This document shows positions 1-6,173 of a DNA stretch of 15,000 bases, piece after piece (within the stretch, counting starts at the first letter, position 1; each line of letters starts with the position of its first letter). The notes under the pieces were generated by a model. The model was not told the origin of the DNA, did no database searches, and saw only the letters and a program-made list of their open reading frames with translations. This stretch comes from Nemania diffusa (Eukaryota > Ascomycota > Sordariomycetes > Xylariales > Xylariaceae): positions 10,001 through 25,000 of the forward strand of contig JBBPUQ010000014.1 in the NCBI GenBank assembly GCA_038501195.1, given 5' to 3'. The translations under genes were made by a program, and so were the position numbers.

Positions 1-2512
1 TTGTCGCCTTGCCGCACACGCACTCTGTTTCTGCGTCCTCGTGCCTGAACTTCTCGTGGTACCACTTGAAGTTGCCATGGCCCGTACGCACTGCCAGAAA
101 GTGATGTAGCAGAGCCCTAGACAGGACTTCCAATTCTCGCGGGCAAGTGAGATGGTACTGCAGCCCCCAGCTTCGGTACCGCTCAGACAGCCCTGCGACA
201 GTCTTGTCCCACCACGTCTCCCGGGTAAGCTCTCTCAGTCTTCGACCTTCTGCTCGCACTCCGTACGCAGTTGGGCCGCAGTCCTTGTCAGCCTCACGTA
301 GTTTCGTGCCAGCCTTGGCCAGCCTGTCCGCAAGCTCGTTGCCTTCGACCCCGCAGTGGCCGGGGCACCATTTGACCCTGACGTCGCATTTCTCTGCCGC
401 CCCCTGGAAATCCAGGTAAGCCCATTGGGCCGACGGTGGTGCATTGCCTCGCAGGCCCCAGATCACCCCTGTGTTGTCGATGCATACCCAGATGCGATAT
501 TGGGTTAGCCCCATCCTGATCGCCCGTTCGAGCCCTTTCCAGGCTCCTACTGCCTCGCCGTCGAAGTTGATCGACCTTAGCCCCAGTTGACCTGCGTGAG
601 CCGCTACCAGCCTCTTACCCTTGTAGATAACGTACCCGTAGCCCACTATCCCTTCTTCCGACTGCGAGCCGTCTGAAAAGATCACTACGTTGTCGTCTGA
701 CAGTCCGTTGAACCAGAGTTCGACCTCTTTCGCTGCGTCCTCTTTCGAGAGCCCCTCTGTCGGGTCATCCCTTGAGCCTGGCGGGTACCGCGGCGCCACC
801 AGTTTAGGCCTTTCGATCGCTGCAATTAGCCCTGCGGCTGTTTGCACCTTGGTTTTCGGGCGCTCTACAGTGCCCGTTCCCCTACCTTTCTTGATGACCC
901 GGCAGTTCGAGCGTGCCGCTAGAGGGTGGTCCGCGTCCACGGTCCGCAGTCGGTATGCAAACCTGTACAGCGCTTCGTCGAGCGCGACCTGTGCTGTCGG
1001 AAGCCCCGCGTCTCTAAAAATAGCCGCAGTTGGAGTAGTTCTCCACGTCGGCAGGGTCGCTTTTGCCGCCGTAAGCAGTGCGCGCTCGATCTTGTCCACG
1101 TGGTACCCTAGTCTTGCGCTGACGTTCGTTTTACCCGATTGGGCGCGGTTTGCCGCCGGCTTAGTTCTGCCGCCGTACCATGCCTCGTGTCCGTACAAGG
1201 CTGTGGGTATAACGCACGTGACCACAGCCTTGCGCAGCGCCCACGCTGGCGGACCATGTTTCGTGTTCGCGAGGCCTCTTACAAAGCTCGCGAGCCTCAT
1301 GGCCCTGTTCGCCCGCTCCTCGACGTGCCTGCGGAATTTCAGCTTCCTGTCGAACCAGACTCCTAGCCATCGCAGAGCCGGGATCTTGCCGTCCCCCGTG
1401 TCCGCTACCGGGTCTATGTAAAAGCTGTCGTTTACCACAATCCTTGGGTTGTGGTCGTCTTTGTCCCTCGTGATATGTAGGGCCTCACACTTTTCTGGGG
1501 CGAAAAAGATCTTGTTCGCATTGCCGTAGGTAAGAATACCCTGTATGTCCCGTGCAATTAGGAGGGCATTTTCGTCTAGCGACCGGGATGCTCGCCACAG
1601 GTTGATGTCGTCCGCGTACCCAATCCGCAGCTCCGGGTCCGCGTTGAGCAGCTCAGCCAGGTACAGCATGTACAGGACCGGTGACCACGGCGACCCTTGC
1701 GGAGTGCCGCACTTCACCGGGTGGTACTCCGTGGTAGCCGTTTCGAGCCTTACGCGCACTTCCCTTTCCGTAAGAAAAGAGTCAATCATACGCATCAGAA
1801 CCAAGGGCCACCCTTGCTGCCGCAGTCTCTGGAGTAGACGTTTGCGAAGTAGCGCGTCGAAGGCCCCCTGGACGTCCATTGTAACCATCGTGACCTTTTT
1901 CTTTGCCGCTAAAGCTAGCTCTACGTCGTGTACGAACGAGGCCACTAGATCCATGGCTGACCGCTTGGGTAGGGCTCCCCCGTGTCTCGGGCTCAGGATT
2001 TTGTGCTGCAGTGCAGCCCACGCCATCCGCTTCGCGCAGAGCCTTTCCAGGCCCTTGCCTATGCACGAGAGCAGGGCTATAGGGCGCCAGGACCTGGCCG
2101 TTGTCCGGTCTTTCTTGCCGACCTTAGGGATCATCGCCACCTCTGCTCGCCGCCAGGCTCGCGGGAAGTGTCCCGTTTGCAGGCACCTATTAAAGAGCGT
2201 TTTGACATAGCCCTTTACGGTGTCCCAGCAGGCCCGGAGCAGCCGGACCGACGCATAGTCAGAGCCCGGCGACGTGCTCGTTACGCCGATCACGTTCTTC
2301 TCGACCTCCTCCATCGTAGCCGACGTGACCCAGGGGATTTTCGCCTCTGACTCCCTCCAATCGCTTAGCGGGTCATAGTCCAGGTCGTCCTCGTCTGAGA
2401 AGCGCTCGAGGACCTCTCGACGCAGCGCGTTCGCTTTGCCTAGATCGTCTTCGACCATTTCGCCGTTAACTTGGAGCGGGGGGCCTTGAGGCCTGTACCT
2501 AGCTTCGTCCAC
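1..2512 (-). CDS. LINE ORF2 part 2, copy 1: reverse transcriptase and RNase H, C-terminus missing
   Basis: The protein copies element RNA into DNA at the nicked chromosomal target. About 837 of 902 residues are in the window and are identical in translation to copy 2. RT motif A (a D-x5-D pattern), motif B (GTPQGSP) and motif C (YADD) are present. The RNase H acidic residues and the PGH motif are also present. The window edge cuts the protein inside its C-terminal Cys/His motif. The frame has no ATG at its beginning; it opens just downstream of an in-frame stop at 2552-2554 and overlaps the end of the endonuclease frame. It is therefore most likely the second half of one endonuclease-RT protein joined by a frame change at 2478-2483. 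Confidence 0.93.
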   Translation of the reverse strand, partial: MDEARYRPQGPPLQVNGEMVEDDLGKANALRREVLERFSDEDDLDYDPLSDWRESEAKIPWVTSATMEEVEKNVIGVTSTSPGSDYASVRLLRACWDTVKGYVKTLFNRCLQTGHFPRAWRRAEVAMIPKVGKKDRTTARSWRPIALLSCIGKGLERLCAKRMAWAALQHKILSPRHGGALPKRSAMDLVASFVHDVELALAAKKKVTMVTMDVQGAFDALLRKRLLQRLRQQGWPLVLMRMIDSFLTEREVRVRLETATTEYHPVKCGTPQGSPWSPVLYMLYLAELLNADPELRIGYADDINLWRASRSLDENALLIARDIQGILTYGNANKIFFAPEKCEALHITRDKDDHNPRIVVNDSFYIDPVADTGDGKIPALRWLGVWFDRKLKFRRHVEERANRAMRLASFVRGLANTKHGPPAWALRKAVVTCVIPTALYGHEAWYGGRTKPAANRAQSGKTNVSARLGYHVDKIERALLTAAKATLPTWRTTPTAAIFRDAGLPTAQVALDEALYRFAYRLRTVDADHPLAARSNCRVIKKGRGTGTVERPKTKVQTAAGLIAAIERPKLVAPRYPPGSRDDPTEGLSKEDAAKEVELWFNGLSDDNVVIFSDGSQSEEGIVGYGYVIYKGKRLVAAHAGQLGLRSINFDGEAVGAWKGLERAIRMGLTQYRIWVCIDNTGVIWGLRGNAPPSAQWAYLDFQGAAEKCDVRVKWCPGHCGVEGNELADRLAKAGTKLREADKDCGPTAYGVRAEGRRLRELTRETWWDKTVAGLSERYRSWGLQYHLTCPRELEVLSRALLHHFLAVRTGHGNFKWYHEKFRHEDAETECVCGKAT

Positions 2513-3651
2513 GCCATAAGCTTGTACAGGTGGTAGTCCGTCTTGACTTCGTCAATCCGTCCTGCCCAGTACGCACGTTTAGCTTTCCGGACCACCCGAA
2601 GGTACTCCCTATGCTCCCATGTGTACTCCTGTCGCCCCTGCGTTCCAGGTCCTGGCCTCGGTCTTGTCCTCTGCTCGATCCGGTACGACCTGAGGGCGTT
2701 TCGGCACTCTTCTGTCCACCAGGGCGCGATGCGGCCCCCGTCCCGTGACGGTTTGCCTACCGCTTCCATCGCTGCTACGAAGGCGTGTGAGAGCTGTTCT
2801 GCGCAGGCGTCTAGGTGCCCTGCCTGGTTGGCCTCTCTCGGGCTAGGCCTAGGTAGTCCCGCAACGCTGTTCGCCACGCAGCCTATGAAGGCCGGTTCGT
2901 CGTCCACCTCCAGGCGTAGCCTGTAACTGTCTGGGGCCGAGATGCCCCGTTTCGGTAGCGTGGTTACTTGGGCGTAATGGTCTGACCCGAACAGCCCGTC
3001 GTCCAGCAGCATAGTGTTTGCGAAAGGGATGTTGGAGAAGACCATGTCTATCACGTGTCCCGCCTGGTGAGTCGGCATGCCGGGGATACCTGTAAAAGAC
3101 ATCCCGCTGCGTATCGACCACCTGGCGAGGTCAGCGCCCCTATCCCTGCTCTCAGCCCCTGGTTCGAACATCGGGTCTCTTGCGTTCCAGTCTCCTCCGA
3201 CCATGCAGTCTGGTACCGGCGATAGGCTAGTTACGTAGTCTATCACTTCTGCTGTGCGAGGCTCGCGGTATACGTTCAGCATTGTGTACCCGTTGACGTC
3301 TATCCACAGCATGTCTCTTGTCGGCAGAGGCCGGCGCTGTTGCACCTGTAGCCGGGCTCCCTTGCGTACGTAGGTCATCACCCTCGGCCGCTCGTCCGTT
3401 TCGTCCCAGCTATCCACTGGCGCGTAGGCGTTATACCCCGTGTGGCTTTGTTTCCGGGTGCCTGCCCCGGTCCATGGTTCTTGGACGTGTATTACGTCCA
3501 CTCCTGCTTCCCAGCATATGCTGAGCAGCCCGATCATCGGCCCAGGCGACTTCCTCGCGTTCGCCCATACCACCTTAAGCTCCTCCTCCCTGCGCTGGCC
3601 GCGTGCGCGGCCGGCGCCGCGGTGTCTCCTCGTCGGGGACCTACTACTCAT
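2440..3651 (-). CDS. LINE ORF2 part 1, copy 1: APE-type endonuclease
   Basis: This endonuclease nicks the DNA target that primes reverse transcription. It has 403 residues and is identical in translation to the copy 2 protein. Catalytic motifs of the apurinic-endonuclease-like fold are visible in order: Asn31, Glu58 in QEP, Tyr128/Arg129, Asp154 and Asn156 in GDWN, Asp202 in an ID pair, and the SDH triad at 223-225. The ATG overlaps the last 8 nt of ORF1, which suggests coupled translation. The last ~170 residues are basic linker leading into RT, not endonuclease. The frame closes at 2440, soon after a C6 run (minus strand) where the RT frame takes over. Confidence 0.93.
   Translation of the reverse strand: MSSRSPTRRHRGAGRARGQRREEELKVVWANARKSPGPMIGLLSICWEAGVDVIHVQEPWTGAGTRKQSHTGYNAYAPVDSWDETDERPRVMTYVRKGARLQVQQRRPLPTRDMLWIDVNGYTMLNVYREPRTAEVIDYVTSLSPVPDCMVGGDWNARDPMFEPGAESRDRGADLARWSIRSGMSFTGIPGMPTHQAGHVIDMVFSNIPFANTMLLDDGLFGSDHYAQVTTLPKRGISAPDSYRLRLEVDDEPAFIGCVANSVAGLPRPSPREANQAGHLDACAEQLSHAFVAAMEAVGKPSRDGGRIAPWWTEECRNALRSYRIEQRTRPRPGPGTQGRQEYTWEHREYLRVVRKAKRAYWAGRIDEVKTDYHLYKLMAWTKLGTGLKAPRSKLTAKWSKTI
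2478..2483 (-). other. Six-base homopolymer at the endonuclease/RT frame change, copy 1
   Basis: The plus strand has six G, so the element RNA has six C. The endonuclease frame reads Lys-Ala-Pro-Arg here and soon stops. The -1 frame reads Pro-Pro-Leu-Gln-Val and continues through RT. Slipping back one base on the CCC codon, or one extra C, would join them as Lys-Ala-Pro-Pro-Leu-Gln-Val. The same run is at 8848-8853 in copy 2. Its meaning is unsettled: fixed mutation, programmed or transcriptional slippage, or a shared base-calling error. Confidence 0.7.
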
Positions 3652-5452
3652 TGACCTGTTCGTCCTCTAGGTCTAGAGCCTGCAGCGGCACGTTGAAGCG
3701 GTTTCTGGCGATCCGGGCCGCTTCGCGCGGTTCTCGCCGTCTGCCAGCCGGGGCTGTGACGACTATAGTCGCCGTCTCCGCCGGCCGGGCGACTTCTTGG
3801 ACCTCCGTCATCTCGACGTCGTCCCGTTGCCGTGTCGTCACCCCAGCGCCGCCTGCGCTGCCTCCGGAGTCGCTGTCTGAGCTCTCCCGGTTGGCGCCGC
3901 CTTGCGCCGCCGTTCTTGGGACGCCCCCGCTGGCCGTTCGCTTGCGCGTCGCCTGCGTTGTCGCCGCACGCGCCGTAGCTTGCGCCAAGGGCGACTCCTG
4001 TGTCGCCCCCTCCTCTGCCGGGTTTGCGTCGGTGTAACGCTTTATTCCAGCCCTTCTAATCGCCTGAAGTTCCTTCTTCTTCGGCCTGACGATTACCCCG
4101 TGGACCTTTCTAGGCGCCGCAGGGCACCCCTCGTGCCCTGCGGGAAAGGGCCCGTGGCAGTTGGCGCAGCGCGCCGGCAGCTCGCACTCCCCCTCCCCGT
4201 GTTCGTCCTTGCGGCCGCCACAGTTGGCGCACCGGGCAATTCTGCCGCACTTGCGGGGGTTACAGTACCCCTGGCACCCTGGGTCATGCCGTTCAATGGC
4301 CGGCTTCTTTTCTATCGTTCGGGCTAGACCGCTAGCCCCGAAGACCCTGAATGGCCGTACCTTTTCCCGGAAGGAAATGATCCACGACACTGTGTTGTCG
4401 GCCATCGTGGGGCCATGCCGTGATTGCCGGCAGTTGACCGGCCGTGCCCCCGTCTGCACTTCTACCTCCTCGGCTACCATCCGTTCGGTAACCGTCTGGT
4501 TTCCACCGTCGACCCAATCTGGGATGCCCAGGGGGACGTGAGGCAGTACGTAGTTGTACCACTTCTCCGGCAGATCCGCTCCCTCCGCAGACAGTGCCTG
4601 CACTAGTCTCTCGACTTGCTGAGGCTCCATCAGCTTGTCTCGCACAGTAGAGTTAGCGCACCGGAGCGCCCACCCTGTCGCCGTCCTCGTGCAATCTGGC
4701 ACGTCCGCTAGTCCCAGACCCATGTCTGTGAACGCCGCCACCACAACTTTTCTCGCCGCGTACGGTGCAGCTGGCTCAACGCTAGCCTTGAGGCGGGCTG
4801 TTGCGCTTAGCCGCACCAGGATGCGGCAGTCTTCCCTGGCCGTTAGCGCTGACCTGGTGGACCCTGTGTTTGATGAGGCTCTCGTGCTAGCCCCACCGCT
4901 GAAATTATTATTATTATTATTGTTTGAGTGACCTTGTCTGGCCACGTTTGCCCAGGTCACCTGTTTAGGTGGCCCCCCAGAGCTCGTTTTGGCAGCGCCC
5001 GAGGAGTTGGTCTTCGTAGGCTGCGTGCTGGGCAGCCGGTATGGTGCGTAGAAGGCGCCGCCTGTGGCGGCGAAGTCTTCTACCTTGAGGTGGTCGAGAA
5101 AAGACTGTACGAGGCTTTTCGCTTGTTGGTGGTGGGATCGTTGGTGGTCGCCCGAGTAGTGGCTGACGAACCCGTCCAGGGTAGTGGCTAGGTCGTGAAG
5201 CACCTGCTTCCGTACGTTGCCCTGCCTGCTCTCCTCTTCGAGCTGGGCTTTGATAGCAGCCGTTGCCAGACTGCAGTGTCGCGAAGCGGCCTTTCCGGCA
5301 GGACCTAGATAGGGCGGGGGCTGGACGTCAGCCTCCTTCCTGCGCTTGTTCCGGTTCAGGTTTGAGGGTGTGGTTTGCTCAGGAGGGCGAGTGTGCTGAG
5401 CTCCTGTCGTCGAGGCCGGGTGCGGCCTCGTAGGTGTACTGGGTGCTTCCAT
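3644..5452 (-). CDS. LINE ORF1, copy 1: zinc-knuckle nucleic-acid-binding protein, intact
   Basis: ORF1 proteins of this type coat the element RNA and form the ribonucleoprotein that carries it to the target. I start it at the ATG at 5452, giving 602 residues, because the 15 open codons upstream begin with GTG, which fungi rarely use. The N-terminus is rich in Thr, Pro and Ser. A short poly-Asn tract near residue 178 comes from six ATT repeats (4904-4921). Residues about 393-443 hold a Cys-rich region with CX2CX6HX4C and CX2CX7HX2C knuckles, preceded by extra Cys pairs. The tail is acidic and Ala/Thr/Arg rich. The stop overlaps the endonuclease start by 8 nt. Confidence 0.9.
   Translation of the reverse strand: MEAPSTPTRPHPASTTGAQHTRPPEQTTPSNLNRNKRRKEADVQPPPYLGPAGKAASRHCSLATAAIKAQLEEESRQGNVRKQVLHDLATTLDGFVSHYSGDHQRSHHQQAKSLVQSFLDHLKVEDFAATGGAFYAPYRLPSTQPTKTNSSGAAKTSSGGPPKQVTWANVARQGHSNNNNNNNFSGGASTRASSNTGSTRSALTAREDCRILVRLSATARLKASVEPAAPYAARKVVVAAFTDMGLGLADVPDCTRTATGWALRCANSTVRDKLMEPQQVERLVQALSAEGADLPEKWYNYVLPHVPLGIPDWVDGGNQTVTERMVAEEVEVQTGARPVNCRQSRHGPTMADNTVSWIISFREKVRPFRVFGASGLARTIEKKPAIERHDPGCQGYCNPRKCGRIARCANCGGRKDEHGEGECELPARCANCHGPFPAGHEGCPAAPRKVHGVIVRPKKKELQAIRRAGIKRYTDANPAEEGATQESPLAQATARAATTQATRKRTASGGVPRTAAQGGANRESSDSDSGGSAGGAGVTTRQRDDVEMTEVQEVARPAETATIVVTAPAGRRREPREAARIARNRFNVPLQALDLEDEQVNE
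4904..4921. repeat. (ATT)6 microsatellite in ORF1, copy 1
   Basis: Six ATT units encode the Asn run of ORF1 (AAT codons on the minus strand). The same six units are at 11274-11291 in copy 2. Equal length in a slippage-prone repeat supports a recent common origin of the copies. Confidence 0.95.
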
Positions 5453-5623
5453 CGTCGTTGTACTCTTATTTCTTGTAAGGAAGAAATAATTTCTCACGAG
5501 ATTTTAGCGTGGTGTTTTTGGTGAATTAGCGGTCTAAAGACCCAGTGTTAGTGTTTTTGGTGTGAAATGTATGTGCTGCGCTAACAATAGCAAACGCACG
5601 GACATTAAATGCAAGGAAAGGTG
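5453..5623 (-). promoter_or_regulatory. LINE 5' UTR, copy 1
   Basis: The 171 nt between the 18S target and the ORF1 ATG form the element's 5' leader and should hold its internal promoter, as is usual for LINEs. Visible structure: a 12-bp direct repeat at 5512-5523 and 5551-5562, and between them an inverted repeat GGTCT-AA-AGACC at 5531-5542. I recognise no promoter box. It differs from copy 2 at 5575-5577 (GCT here, CTTT at 11944-11947). Confidence 0.6.
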
Positions 5624-5637
5624 AAGGTCTCCGTTGG
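5624..5637 (+). repeat. 14-bp target-site duplication from 18S rDNA, between the two LINE copies
   Basis: AAGGTCTCCGTTGG is identical to 11994-12007, where it continues into the true 3' end of 18S. Here it is cut off and followed by copy 2's TTGG repeats. It is the left target-site duplication of copy 2 and also the 5' flank of copy 1. It indicates a plus-strand nick just after TTGG, with the 3' end there priming cDNA synthesis, and a minus-strand nick 14 bp to the left. Confidence 0.9.
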
Positions 5638-5653
5638 TTGGTTGGTTGGTTGG
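5638..5653 (-). repeat. 3'-terminal CCAA repeats of LINE copy 2
   Basis: Four TTGG units on the plus strand (CCAA in the element RNA) form the extreme 3' end, in place of a poly(A) tail. They directly follow the TTGG that ends the target sequence, giving five units in a row. The plus strand cut after TTGG can pair with the CCAA tail to prime cDNA synthesis; slippage there would set the repeat number. Confidence 0.8.
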
Positions 5654-5668
5654 TATATTTGACGCCGG

Positions 5669-5693
5669 GGGGCCTCTGCGTAGCAGAGACCCC
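5669..5693 (-). other. 3'-terminal RNA hairpin of the LINE
   Basis: In the element RNA this folds as GGGG-U-CUCUGC, loop UAC, GCAGAG-G-CCCC. That is an 11-bp stem with one U-G wobble. On the opposite strand the wobble would be a C-A mismatch, so the pairing suits the minus-strand RNA. Stem-loops just before a short-repeat 3' tail are recognised by the RT in stringent LINEs such as eel UnaL2. The role here is inferred. Confidence 0.65.
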
Positions 5694-6140
5694 AGAGCCT
5701 CCCGAAGGGCATTGAGGGCGTGCTAGGCTAGGATCTACGCTTACAACCATAATAGGCTACCTATCTAGCAACTCTTGACCACTGTCGATTTGCCGAAAAC
5801 ATTTCGGCTTCTTACTGCTTCCTCTCTCCTCCGTGCGAGCGAGTACTCAGCTACATACAGTCGATCGCGTGGCGACACATTTGTATTGTCGTTGACCTGT
5901 AAGGCCTAGGTGTGTTCTCCGCGGGTCCAGCCCGCAGTATTCCTGGCGCGTTACGCCTGTAAACAAAGGAAAAGGTGATTATGAAGTGTGGCCGTAGCCG
6001 TCGAATGTAGTTGCGCCGTGTCCCCTGTCCCCGTCCCGTACCTTATCCGTAGCCTTTTCCCCTCCTTTTCGTACCCCCTTTTCCTCATAACTCCCCCTAG
6101 TTAGTAAACCATAGAATAGAATAGACAACAATAGAGTTGT

Positions 6141-6167
6141 AGGCGACGGCCGCCTGTGCCGTCGCCT
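6141..6167 (-). other. Perfect 10-bp hairpin just after the RT stop codon
   Basis: AGGCGACGGC and its exact complement flank a 7-nt loop, starting 7 nt after the stop codon at 6174-6176. It could form a strong RNA stem (seven of ten pairs are G-C). A role in RNA stability, termination or RT recognition is possible. No U-run follows that would suggest a Pol III or bacterial-style terminator. Confidence 0.7.
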
Positions 6168-6173
6168 TGTTTT

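Larger units (their letters stand above)
1..5623 (-). mobile_element. Tad1-like LINE, copy 1 (3' end cut by window edge)
   Basis: This is a non-LTR retrotransposon read right to left: 5' UTR (5453-5623), ORF1, endonuclease, then RT/RNase H running off the left edge. It repeats the sequence of copy 2 at an offset of 6370 bp. By comparison with copy 2, about 730 bp of its 3' end lie outside the window. The APE-type endonuclease, the RNase H after the RT and the zinc-knuckle ORF1 fit the fungal Tad1 clade, which is an inference from domain order and motif style. ORF1 is intact in this copy, unlike copy 2. The 5' end abuts a 14-bp piece of 18S rDNA at 5624-5637. There are no LTRs. Confidence 0.93.
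5638..6173 (-). other. LINE 3' UTR, copy 2
   Basis: This 536-nt non-coding stretch follows the RT stop codon at 6174-6176. It holds a 10-bp perfect hairpin directly after the stop (6141-6167), small inverted repeats around 5920-5955 (a GCGGG/CCCGC stem and a GGCG/CGCC stem), a stable hairpin 16 nt from the CCAA tail (5669-5693) and the tail. I see no ORF with coding character. By analogy with other LINEs it should carry the RNA structure that its RT recognises. Confidence 0.75.

Noticed and set aside
690..1421. Long plus-strand ORF (243 codons; again at 7060-7791) and many similar plus-strand ORFs across 1-11900
   Set aside because: They lie opposite the RT/RNase H, endonuclease and ORF1 frames, show no recognisable motif and follow from GC-rich codon use on the minus strand.
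5634..5653. TTGG repeats as a telomere or telomere-like array
   Set aside because: There are only five units, the motif is not the fungal TTAGGG, and the position is exactly the LINE 3' end.
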